Below are positions 46,101-55,610 of a stretch of DNA of 64,000 bases, piece after piece. The translations under genes were made by a program, and so were the position numbers. Under the pieces are notes generated by a model. That model worked only from the letters and a program-made list of their open reading frames with translations. It had not been told where the DNA came from and did not search any database. Every line of letters starts with the position of its first letter. The stretch's first letter is position 1. Source of the stretch: Hemerocallis citrina (lineage: Eukaryota > Streptophyta > Magnoliopsida > Asparagales > Asphodelaceae); the NCBI GenBank assembly GCA_017893485.1, contig CM030367.1:82590853-82654852 (forward strand). The letters are read 5' to 3'.

Positions 46101-46560
46101 AAGTGGATGACAACCCAAAGAAAGCTAGAGTCAACAAAAATGCAATGTAATATCTTTATTTCAATTTGACAACACAAGTTTTATTCCACGTCAAAACAAG
46201 TGCCACACCCGAGTACATTAGAATTTTTTAGAAGTTCTCTATGCTTTAATCATCTACGCCAACTAAAGAGAGGGGTATTTCAGTTAAAAGATACAGACCG
46301 CTTATGAAGCCTCGTCACTAAAGAAATTCTACCTCTGCCGCCCGTTGTCTGAGAAAGATGCCAGCCCGAATGATCATGTCTGATTGTCATTATCACGAGG
46401 ATACAATACCCTCTCAGTTGAAGCTAGGCTAGACATCCCGGCTGCCACACTCTAGATATCTCCAAAATTTGTTGACACTTCTTGGGGACGTGAGGCCAGC
46501 TTTTGGAACCTCTTCCTTTGATTATGCTCTTCCAGTGAGCAACAGGTACTCCGCGTTCGT
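46101..46560. other. Spacer of element A between repeats and antisense ORFs
   Basis: No intact frame. By position it equals 1190-1780 of element B. Confidence 0.4.
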
Positions 46561-46583
46561 GATCCTTTAAGTAAAAGATTCAA

Positions 46584-46802
46584 CTAGTAAATTTCCAAGT
46601 CCTTCTCAATAAGCATCTTCCTTAGGCGAGCGTCCTTGACATGAATCTTCCACTGATCCCCACGAACCTCAGCTGAGCAACTGGGATGAATCTCCTTGAA
46701 AAAGGTAAGTTCCAACTCCCTCTCGATCCTAATCACAAGTAGTAAGCGACGAAGATGGTCAATCTCCAATTCCTGAGGATCCCCTCTAGTATACAAAACC
46801 AT
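46584..46802 (-). pseudogene. Element A second small antisense ORF
   Basis: 72 codons: ELEIDHLRRLLLVIRIEREL in the middle and LRKMLIEKDLEIY at the end. The LIEKDLEI block is shared with 920-1189 of element B. Leucine/charged heptads suggest a helical protein. Family unknown. It may be the C-terminal end of the main antisense gene, which starts near 60570 and was split by element C. Confidence 0.5.
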
Positions 46803-47192
46803 TCACCAACAAAGAGGAGAGTGGAGTTACTATAATACAAGTAAATGCAAAAATACTTAGCTTCGATGATAAGAAGACTCAAGAGATCAAACTCAACATA
46901 TCAAAAGTTCGTGCTCACATGGAAAAGACTCAAGTGTTGAACACCAAAAGTATTTTAATTAATTAAAGGTGAAGATACACAAGCGGTGGCCAATCCACTA
47001 TTAGAAAATTTACAAAGTCAAAATAAGAAGATAGAAGATGGAGGAAAAAAGATCAGGGGTCCACATCAGTCGATAGAACCACATGAGTGGAAGTCTTAGC
47101 TGCTTCCTTCCCTTTCATCCCTGCATCTTCCTCCAAGCTCTCCTCATCTCCACCGGTTGCCTCCTTCTAGGCTCCCTCCTTTTTTTCATACT
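46803..47192 (-). pseudogene. Element A antisense ORF, lysine-rich tail
   Basis: The minus-strand sequence 47192-47040 has GGATGAAAGGGAAGGAAGC and ends in a stop. It parallels 510-590 of element B (GAATGAAGGACAAGGGAAAG). The rest down to 46803 is non-coding. Confidence 0.45.
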
Positions 47193-47540
47193 CCTTATGT
47201 AATGCCATGATTTTTTATTTAATGAAAAATTATTTATTTTGCACGTAGTGTGCACGTGCAATATTTTTGGTAAATATTTTCATCATGATGAGTATAGATA
47301 TTTGAATATGTGCATTTAATTATTTTTCTATAAAGCCTTCTTTCAATTAGACAAAAAGCCTTTTTTTTTTAAAAGCCCAAAGTTAATTTAATTTATTATT
47401 TTTATAATAAGTATTTTGGCCCATAAACTAAAGCACATGGATTCATCTATTTTTATACAACTTGTCATGTAGAATACAATTTAAAGACTATTTTATTTTT
47501 ATATAAAAATTTAATGTACAATTTTTGGGCCTAGTTGCAT

Positions 47541-47575
47541 GCACGTGCACTACACGTACACGTGCAATATGCACA
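47541..47575 (+). promoter_or_regulatory. G-box (CACGTG) cluster in the 5' LTR of C
   Basis: GCACGTGCACTACACGTACACGTGC, about 180 bp upstream of the TATA box. The same cluster is at about 55950-55985 in the 3' LTR. Confidence 0.55.
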
Positions 47576-48668
47576 TTCCTAGTAGGCCGGTTGTAATCTT
47601 TTTGGTGGGAAATCAAATTTTGGGTGGAGATCATGGTGTGGTGGTTACTTGTTTGTGGGTAGTTATTGCAACTCCTACTTTCATCTTGACCCTCCATCTT
47701 ACAACCAACTAATTGATCCTAGCCCTCCATTCTCCTTGATTTTTAGTATAAATACCCCCCCCATGGCTAGTTATTCTTGTGCAAAATCATTCTCTTCCAA
47801 AACCTATAGTTCAATTATACTATCTAGTAGTAATTTTGTGAGTTAAAAGATTGAGAGAGTGTGGAATTGTGCTTGCAACATCAAGGGGAGGCCGGCTACA
47901 TCAAGGAAGAAGGAGCTCTCGGTGAGGTGTGCTTGGAAGCTTGTGTGCGTGTCGTCTAGGAGGAGGTGCACTCGTGTTGCAAGGACTTTTGTTGCTAATT
48001 GGGTTTGTCTCTCCATTTGAGGTGAGTAAATTTTCCCTATTTCTAACATAGGAATGCATGCTAGTTTTAATTAGCAAAATAATGCATGAAAATGATTAAT
48101 AAGAATGCACATTTAATTGAAAAGATGATCTCTAATTGATTGAATTATTGATATGCAAATTATGTGTGTTGCTATTAGTAAAATTCAAGATTGTGTGCAA
48201 TAAGAATGTGGTTATAAATTGTGTGAAGAAACATTTGTTAGTAGCATGAAAAATTATCTGCAAAAAAAATTATTATATTGACTATGTCACTTTTATGTGC
48301 TAAATTGGAAACTTTGTATGGCGTTGTAACGAATAAATTAAGATGTAATTTTTATGTTTGGAAAATGAATAAGAGTAGAGAATTAGTATAGAGATTGATG
48401 AAATTATAATGTCAAAAAAATGTATTAGTAGTATGCCACATTAACCAAATTGTATGGTAGAAATGTGTCAATTATGGAGAAAATTATGTTTAATTATTGA
48501 AGAAATTTATTTTCATATACTGGAATAAAATTCATGATGGAAAACGATTAATTCGGATTTTTACAGTATATTGGTAAGAACAATGTGAAATGCAATTTGA
48601 TGAACGTCGAAATGTTCTAAATAACAGAGAGTATGGGTTAAATGAAATTCGAATTATACTATAGAAAA

Positions 48669-48758
48669 CCTGAGCACGTAGCTCAAGTGGTCAGAGCGCG
48701 CGGTTGGGTTCTCTCAAGTCACTGGTTCGACTCTTGAGAATACCATCTTTTATAGGTG
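48669..48758 (+). other. tRNA-like module 1 of LTR C
   Basis: A box TAGCTCAAGTGG (48679-48690), B box GGTTCGACTCT (48724-48734), and TTTT about 20 bases later. The A box is close to canonical TAGCTCAGTTGG. TCTCAAG...CTTGAGA pairs around the B box. Repeated at 57080-57165 in the 3' LTR. Confidence 0.7.
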
Positions 48759-48827
48759 TTTACTTTTAAATCCGATCAGTACTGAAGCCAAGAGCATTTA
48801 ATGCTCTCAGCCGTAATTATATCGCTT

Positions 48828-48925
48828 AGCACATTCGGCCTAGTGGCTTGTGCTGTCGGCTGTGTTCTCTGGGGTGCTGGGTTCGAATCTTGCCCTCGGC
48901 AAGATTGAAAAACAATTTTTTTGGG
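48828..48925 (+). other. tRNA-like module 2 of LTR C
   Basis: A-box-like CGGCCTAGTGG (48836-48846), B box GGTTCGAATCT (48880-48890), and a run of seven T about 25 bases later. Between the modules lies AGAGCATTTAATGCTCT, an 8-bp inverted repeat. Repeated at 57240-57330 in the 3' LTR. Confidence 0.7.
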
Positions 48926-50448
48926 TTTTTAATTATCAAAAAATTATGAGAAAAATATGACTATTCTCCTAAAAATATAAGGGGCTTTATAAAAATAATT
49001 TGGGAATTATTCACATGAAATAAACTATGATTTGAGCATAAAATGCATAAATAGAACTATGGTTCTATATGTATACTTTTTGAAAATTATATCTTGCAAA
49101 AAGAATTTGAAATGAAGGATTAGATTATTATTGTGGCAAGAAGAAAATTATATTACGTGATGTGATGCAAATTATTCTCATTTGAGAATAGTGTGAAAAA
49201 TGTGAAATGTGAATATTCTTTAGTGATGTGAAATTCAAAGTGAAATTGATAATTGATTAAGCATATGAATATTCATGTATAGTTATGGACTATTTGAACG
49301 AATTAGAAATCATGATTTGAAAGGAGAAATACTTTTGAGTATGATGAATCAACAAATGAATTTATGAGTTGGAAATGCTCATTTTGGAAATTGTGAATTG
49401 AAAATTGAAACAAAAAGAGTAGCTAAGTCTCCCCCGACATTTAGAAATAAATGAAATGGAAATTGAAAAGAAAGACCAAGGTTGGTCATGTGTGAATAAA
49501 TGAATAAGTCCGGTTTAGTGGAGAGGCTAACTCTAAAGCTTTGATTTTGTTCATGATTTTAATAAAACCTAAGGATTAGTACATAGTGAAGACGTGATGA
49601 AAGTAAGAAAAAAACATTGAGTATGAGGGCCATTGGATAGCGGCGAGAGCGTATCCCAGGATGTCCCATGATGAGTCTGGGCGAGGATACTGCTCCAGAG
49701 TACCGTTCCGGTGGCGACGCTCGTGGGATGTTTGAAGACTACGGGTGGTGTCATGTCTATGGTAGGAGCTGAATTACCACAGGATGTCTGCATGATGAGT
49801 CATGTCAGCGATGGGATTCCCTCCAGGGCACCTAGACATGAGTTCGTAGGTCAGAAAACATCTAGAATACTTTCCGTAGTTACAGTAGTAGATTAAGTCA
49901 TGACGAGGGATTGAACCCTACAAAGATGAAGAACGATTGTGGGCTTGCCCTCGGACCTATGTAGTATGGGATGCATAGAATCCGAACAAGTGCGCATTAT
50001 TGTCATATAATATAAATAAATGCATTAAGAACTAAGTACACGATCACAACACGACATCAGTAGGGTAGTCCCTTTAGTTTGATATGTGACAAGTTTGTGT
50101 TTGCTGAATATGAAAAATAAGTTATACTATTTCCGGCATAGAGAGGATGGCCGTGTATAGTGATTGTCGGTTGAATAAATTGACGTACCCACAGTCTTAT
50201 ATGCAGGTAAATGGCTTGATACAGATTAAAGAGGAACAAATGCTTAAAGATTATTCAATGTTGTTGTACATTTGTTTCATTGTTGTAAAGTTTACTTCCG
50301 CTGTGCAGTGTAAATTGTAATGTATTCATGTAAACTCTGATGTAAAGTGAAAAGTTCAAATTTTCTTATAAAATTGTACTAAAGGAAGTGAAAAGATCCT
50401 ATAGAACATCTCGAATTCAGTGTATTTAGGATTCGGGGCGTTACAGAG

Positions 50449-50461
50449 TGGTATCAGAGCC
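50449..50461 (+). promoter_or_regulatory. Primer-binding site of element C
   Basis: TGGTATCAGAGCC, three bases after the LTR, complementary to initiator tRNA-Met. Confidence 0.96.
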
Positions 50462-50606
50462 ACGCTTTCCACACTTGTACAAATTTATAAGGAACGACAC
50501 CCTAGTAGTAGACATTAGAGTGTGTGTTTGAGTCTAGAGATTTAAATGTAAGTGACTTACATTTGTGTTACTCTATGACTTATGCTTCTTCCTCTCTATT
50601 TCTAAG

Positions 50607-51032
50607 ATGGCTGATCACTTCGACCCTGCTGGAGACGACGACTGGCATATCATTGAGGAAGAGTACCATCCTGGACAGGCAGATTTCGAGGACGAGTACT
50701 ATCCAGGACAAGTAGATTCTGATGGAGAAGAATGGCCCGAATCCCGAGAGATTACCCCACCTCCGGATTCATCTGATGACTCTTCTTCTGACGAAGAAGA
50801 AGAACCAGTTCCAAATAGTCTTGTGACTTCTCTTCAGAGGCAGGTAGAAACACTGCCAGAGAGAGTCGGATTATTGGAGGCTCAGCTGGCAAAGCGTAAG
50901 GACGACTATTCTGTTCTCAGTCATCGTATATGGGAACTCGAGAAGAGGAAGAATTTGACAGATGTGCTGAAGGATGAAGTTGATGAACTACGGGGAGAAC
51001 TTCGAGAAGTGAAGAGGAACCGTAGGAGTTAG
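50607..51032 (+). CDS. Extra ORF between primer site and gag of element C: acidic, coiled coil
   Basis: 141 codons from ATG at 50607, chosen because AAGATGGCT is a good plant start context; an in-frame ATG at 50565 would add 14 hydrophobic residues. The first half is strongly acidic (GDDDWHIIEEEY, PPPDSSDDSSSDEEEEP) with a repeated YHPGQ/YYPGQ. The second half is a coiled coil with heptads (LQRQVETLPERVGLLEAQLA, LKDEVDELRGELREVK) and ends in a basic tail. It is intact, in a different frame from gag, and separated from it by 116 bp. I do not recognise the family. It could be a separate 5' gene of this Tekay lineage or a split N-terminal extension of gag. Confidence 0.65.
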   Translation: MADHFDPAGDDDWHIIEEEYHPGQADFEDEYYPGQVDSDGEEWPESREITPPPDSSDDSSSDEEEEPVPNSLVTSLQRQVETLPERVGLLEAQLAKRKDDYSVLSHRIWELEKRKNLTDVLKDEVDELRGELREVKRNRRS

Positions 51033-51148
51033 ACTGTTGTAGCTTCTACCATTTTCATTCTGATGTCAAGAAATGTTTTTCAATTCGAATGTATAAAGTT
51101 TGGAATTCAATGAAATGCAAGTAAATTCTGTCTTATACTTCGAATTTA

Positions 51149-52180
51149 ATGGATCTTTTGCATCAGAATATGGCTAGAAGAGGAGCTAGAAATGGGGAAG
51201 GTCTGGATCTGGAAACGGAACTTGCAAGAGTATATCAGACGCTCAACGCCGTGGCTATGAATCAGAACCAAGGAAGGGGACCTGCGAATCCGGTACCCGA
51301 AGCAATTAAACTAGTGGAATCATTCAAACGAATGAAACCACCTGTATTCGAAGGGAAGTCAGACCCTGATGCGGCTGACAACTGGATTTGTCAAGTGGAG
51401 AAAATCATTGAAGTGCTGGAGACCCCTGAAGGCAGCAAGGTCAAGTTAGCGACTCTGCAATTTGAGAAGGACGCGGCTGTTTGGTGGCAGTCGATGAAGA
51501 GGACCATGGGAGGCATAGTGCTTGGCTGGGAGGAATTTCTGGAAGAATTCCGCAGTCACTATTTCCCCTCTGATGTTCAAGAGAAGAAGGCTATGGAGTT
51601 TCTGTCGCTACAGCAGGGTAGCATGTCAGTGAGAGAGTACGAGACCAAGTTTACTCAGCTCTCTAGGTATGCTCCTGAACAAGTGATGGATGAGGCTAAG
51701 AAGACTCGTAAGTTCGAGCATGGATTGAGGCCGAGCTTGAGGTCCCGGATGATACCTCTTGGTATCAGAATATTTGACAAGTTGGTCAAGAGAGCAGTAG
51801 CGACGGAAGCAGATATGGAGCAGTTCCATATTGTTCAGAACCGGAGGAACAACTGGCAGTCTGGAAAGAGGCCCGCCAATTCTGGGAGTTTCAAGGGGCA
51901 ACCATCTGCACAACGGTTCAAACCGACAGGGGCGAATGCTATTAGTGTGGCTGGGGGACCTGGGAACAATGTGGTGAGACCTCCTGCGGTAACTTGCTAC
52001 AACTGTGGTGAAACGAGGCATTACAAATCTCATTGTCTCAAGCCACGGAGTGGTAATAGTAATGCACCAACGCAACAGACTGGGAAGAGATCGTACCAAC
52101 CAGGGCGAGTATTTGCCTTGACGGAAGCTGATGCAGATGAGGTTGATCATGTCATCACTGGTACGAGGGCTGATGTTTAG
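51149..52180 (+). CDS. Element C gag (343 codons, intact frame)
   Basis: Retrotransposon gag core at residues about 65-215: [53 protein letters not shown] and [19 protein letters not shown] zinc knuckle [14 protein letters not shown] (CX2CX4HX4C, residues 283-296) would bind RNA. A start at the second ATG (MARRG, 51170) is as likely. Length is normal for Tekay gag. The protein forms the particle in the cytoplasm. The frame overlaps the next one (pol) by 50 bases in +1; intact Tekay elements usually keep gag and pol in one frame, so the shift is probably a mutation. Confidence 0.92.
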   Translation: MDLLHQNMARRGARNGEGLDLETELARVYQTLNAVAMNQNQGRGPANPVPEAIKLVESFKRMKPPVFEGKSDPDAADNWICQVEKIIEVLETPEGSKVKLATLQFEKDAAVWWQSMKRTMGGIVLGWEEFLEEFRSHYFPSDVQEKKAMEFLSLQQGSMSVREYETKFTQLSRYAPEQVMDEAKKTRKFEHGLRPSLRSRMIPLGIRIFDKLVKRAVATEADMEQFHIVQNRRNNWQSGKRPANSGSFKGQPSAQRFKPTGANAISVAGGPGNNVVRPPAVTCYNCGETRHYKSHCLKPRSGNSNAPTQQTGKRSYQPGRVFALTEADADEVDHVITGTRADV

Positions 52181-53327
52181 AGGTTTTGTCATTTCTTTTT
52201 CCCGCTGTTTAGTGAACTGTTACGTAATGAGTGTGTATTATGTAACAGGAGAACTTTATCTTAATGGAATGAAAGCTGTTGTGTTGTTCGATACTGGATT
52301 CTCTCATACTTTTGTGTCTACTAAATTTGCTAAAGTGTTGGGAGTTGAACCGAAGATTTTTTCAGGCAAGATCTTAGCAGTAGCTACTCCATCAGGGAAA
52401 ACTTTAACCACTGATCGGTATTACGCTGATTGCGAGATTGTGATTGGAGATCGAATCTTTGGCATTGATCTGATCGAGCTAACTATCTTGGGAGTCGATG
52501 TTATCATTGGCATTGATTGGAAGTCGGTGTACAGTGCAAGCATCGAGTGTAAGACCAAGACGGTAACAGTGAAGGCTCCAGGTGGACCTGAAGTCACTTT
52601 CCAAGGGAAGCAGAAATGTTCTAAGCTGGTGGCAACTATCCACAAGGAAGAGACTCCTGTGGAAGTGCAAGGGATTCCTGTGGTTCGGGACTATCTGACT
52701 GTGTTCTTGGAAGATTTTCCTGGGTTACCTCCGCATCGTGATGTAGAGTTCAGTATCACTGTTCAATCGGGAAGTGCACCCATTTCTAAGGCACCGTATA
52801 GGATGGCTCCAGTGGAACAGGATGAGGTGAAACGGCAGATTGAGGAACTGTTGGAGAAAGGCTTTATTCAACCTAGTGCGTCACCTTGGGAAGCACTAGT
52901 GCTTTTGGTAAAGAAGAAGGATGGATCGATGAGAATGTGTATCGATTACCGGGAGCTGAATAAGGTCACTGTTCAGAATAAGTATCCTATTCCTCGAATT
53001 GATGATTTGTTCGATCGTCTACAAGGAGCAGCTGTATTCTCCAAAATAGATCTTCGATCAGGATATCACCAAGTTCGAGTAAAAGCTGAAGATGTGCACA
53101 AAACTGCATTTAGAACTCGACATGGGCATTACGAATTCTTAGTTATGCCATTTGGAGTGACGAATGCACCCGCAATCTTCATTGATTTGATGAATAGAGT
53201 TCTGAGGCCGTTCATTGATTCTTTCGTCGTGGTGTTTATCGACGATATTTTCGTGTACTCCAAGTCAGAGGAGGAGCACACCGAGCATCCAAGTGTGATT
53301 TCTGAAAATCTGAAGTGGCATTCCTAG
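52131..53327 (+). pseudogene. Element C protease and reverse transcriptase
   Basis: 398 codons. Protease active site [11 protein letters not shown] (D54) with [12 protein letters not shown] as the flap-side block. [63 protein letters not shown], and the catalytic FIDDIFVYS at about residues 369-377. The first codons (52131-52210) are probably not translated as such. The frame ends shortly after the catalytic motif: a deletion of roughly 60-80 bp with a frame change lies at about 53290-53320, where the RT thumb should begin. Confidence 0.92.
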
Positions 53328-54148
53328 GTCACATCCTTTCTAGGGAGGGAGTGGCAACTGACCCTCAGAAGATAGAGGCAGTGAGAGATTGGGCTAGGCC
53401 TACTACAGTAAAGGAAGTCAGAAGTTTTCTTGGAATGACTGGATACTACAGGAGATTCATTCAACGTTATGCTCAGATAGCCGTACTGCTTACTGGTCTG
53501 ACCAAGAAGAATGTGAACTTCAAGTGGACGGAGCAATGTGAGGCAAGCTTTCAGGAGTTGAAAGAGAAGCTGACTACTGCACCCATTTTGGCTTTGCCTA
53601 GAGCAGGTGTTGAGTATGATGTTTACAGCGATGCTTCACATCGTGGGCTTGGTTGTGTCTTAATGCAAGAAGAAAGAGTAATCACTTATGGGTCTAGGCA
53701 ACTACGACCGCATGAGAAGAATTACCCGACTCATGATCTAGAGTTGGCTGCGATTATCTTTGCCCTGAAGCAATGGAGGCACTGTGTGTACGGTGAGAAG
53801 TTGAACATGTACACGGACCACAAGAGCTTGAAGTATATATATCAGCAGAGGGATCTGAATTTGAGACAGCGGAGATGGTTGGAAGTGCTTGAGGACATGC
53901 GACCTGAGATCAAGTATCATCTTGGAAAAGCTAATGTTGTTGCTGATGCACTTAGTCACAAGAGCAGTTTAGCCAGTTTGATTACAACTCAGAAGCATCT
54001 GATCGAGGAATTGGACCGAGCAAGTATTGAGGTTGTCTTGCAAGGATTGGGAGCATCTTTGGCTCAGTTGAGGCTTCAGCCTACACTGAATGAAAGAATC
54101 ATTGCAAGTCAGGAGGTTGATGTTGATATTTTGGAGATGAAGGAGTAG
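53315..54148 (+). pseudogene. Element C RT connection and RNase H
   Basis: It starts [20 protein letters not shown], the RT connection block, followed by FLGMTGYYRRFI. RNase H residues are all present: VYSDASHRGLG (D), HDLELAAIIFAL (E), YTDHKSLKYI (D), VVADALSH (D). It ends at a TAG (54146-54148) in the linker to integrase, after DILEMKE; the downstream frame is the same, so this is a single stop. The role is removal of RNA from the RNA-DNA hybrid. Confidence 0.92.
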
Positions 54149-54163
54149 GTTGGTGCTGACAGG

Positions 54164-55012
54164 TTGCCCGGATTTCAAATCAGGGATGGAGTGCTGTGGT
54201 TTGGAGAGAGGCTATATGTTCCGAATCAGGCGGACCTGAAAGAGAGTATTCTTCAGGAGGCGCATGCTACTCTTTTGTCGGTACATCCTGGGAGTACTAA
54301 GATGTACAAAGACATCAAACAGTATTTCTGGTGGTCAGGTTTGAAGCGGGATGTGGCTGAATTTGTGGCGAAGTGTGAGGTTTGTCAGCAAGTCAAAGCC
54401 GAAAATCAGAGACCCGGAGGTCTATTACAGCCGTTACCTATTCCGGAATGGAAGTGGGATAACATCAGTATGGATTTCATTACGGGATTGCCTAAGAGTT
54501 CTAAAGGCAATAATGCAATTTGGGTTATAGTCGATCGACTGACCAAGTTCGCTCACTTTTTGGTGATGAAACTCACTGCTTCGATGGACAGGTTGGCTGA
54601 GTTGTATGTTGGCGAGATCGTCCGGCTTCATAGTGTTCTGTCAACTATTGTGTCTGATCGAGATGCGCGGTTTACTTTGCATTTCTGGAGGAGTCTTCAG
54701 ACAACTTTGGGTACCAAGACAGATTTCAGCACTGCTTTTCATCCGCAAACCGATGGGCAGACCGAGAGAGTCAACCGTATTCTTGAGGATATGCTTCGGT
54801 GTTGTATACTATACCTTGGAGGCAGTTGGGAAAGGCATTTACCTTTGGTAGAGTTTGCCTACAACAACAGTTTTCAGGCTAGCATCGGTATGGCGCCGTA
54901 CGAAGCTTTGTATGGCAAGAAGTGCAGGACTCCTGTTTGTTGGTTTGAAGTTGGGGAGCGTCAGTTGTTTGGTCCTGAGCTTGTGCAGCAAACCTCTGAG
55001 AAGATTGTTTGA
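54164..55012 (+). pseudogene. Element C integrase, zinc finger and catalytic core
   Basis: Zinc-binding H34, H41, C71, C74 (HATLLSVH...CEVC). Catalytic D104 (SMDFITGLP), D165 (VSDRDARF) and E201 (GQTERVN), with exactly 35 residues between D165 and E201, the DD35E pattern. It ends after QTSEKIV with a stop caused by a frameshift. The ATG at 54164 is not a true start; the polyprotein would enter from the RNase H frame, which is the same. Confidence 0.93.
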
Positions 55013-55317
55013 ATAGGAAAAGGTTGGTAGAAACTCAGAGCAGGCAGAAAAGCTATGCAGACAACCGGAGAAGGGACCTTGAGTTTGAGGTTGGTGACTT
55101 CGTCTTTCTGAAAGTATCACCCAGTAAAGGTGTGGTTCGATTTGGCAAAGGCGAGAAGTTAGCCCCGAGGTTTATAGGCCCGTACAAGATATTGAAAAGG
55201 ATCGGGAAAACTGCTTACCGGCTTGAATTACCGGAAGAGTTGTCTCAGGTGCACAAATGTCTTTCATGTGTCTATGCTGAGAGGTTATATTCCAGATCCG
55301 AGTCATCATTTGCCTGA
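55009..55317 (+). pseudogene. Element C integrase GPY/F module
   Basis: QSRQKSYADNRRRDLEF, VGDFVFLKVSP and LAPRFIGPYKILKRIG: the GPY/F module after the catalytic core. It is shifted against both neighbours; a compensating frameshift near 55250 leads into the chromodomain frame. Confidence 0.92.
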
Positions 55318-55510
55318 AGTGTCAGAATGTTTGCAATTGGACCTGAATTACATCGAGTCTCCTATCGAGATTGTTGATCGTCGAGAGAAGGTCTTGAGGA
55401 ATAAGACGATACCGATGGTCAAGGTAGTCTGGAGAAACCATTTGGTTGAAGAGGCTACTTGGGAATCTGAGGAGAGGATGTTGAAAGACTATCCTGAGCT
55501 TTTTGCTTGA
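55223..55510 (+). pseudogene. Element C chromodomain
   Basis: From about residue 37: IESPIEIVDRREKVLRNK, then MVKVVWRNHLVEEATWESEE and MLKDYPELF. The aromatic residues fit a plant chromovirus chromodomain (Tekay group); such domains steer integration to certain chromatin. It ends at the natural stop at 55508-55510, about 90 bp before the polypurine tract. Confidence 0.92.
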
Positions 55511-55597
55511 TTGTATCTTTGTATTTTTTTGTTCTTGTTGTGAGTGTTGTATTTTGTTTCTCACTCTTGACTGTAGTTCCGAGGACGAAACTATTCT

Positions 55598-55610
55598 AAG
55601 GAGGGAGTGT
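55598..55610 (+). promoter_or_regulatory. Polypurine tract of element C
   Basis: AAGGAGGGAGTGT directly before the 3' LTR. Confidence 0.85.

Larger units (their letters stand above)
47198..50445 (+). repeat. 5' LTR of element C
   Basis: 3248 bp, TGTAATGCC...GGGGCGTTACA. TATAAATA at 47747-47754, a G-box/ACGT cluster at 47541-47575, two tRNA-like modules at 48669-48755 and 48828-48920, and the GGGCTTGCCCTCGGACCTA block near 49942. Confidence 0.97.

Noticed and set aside
48669..48760. A real nuclear tRNA gene in the LTR of C
   Set aside because: A and B boxes are good, but no acceptor stem or convincing anticodon arm can be folded; described as tRNA-like only.
51626..52192. 188-codon minus-strand frame in element C
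   Set aside because: Shadow of gag on the other strand; shows no independent conservation signal I can see.
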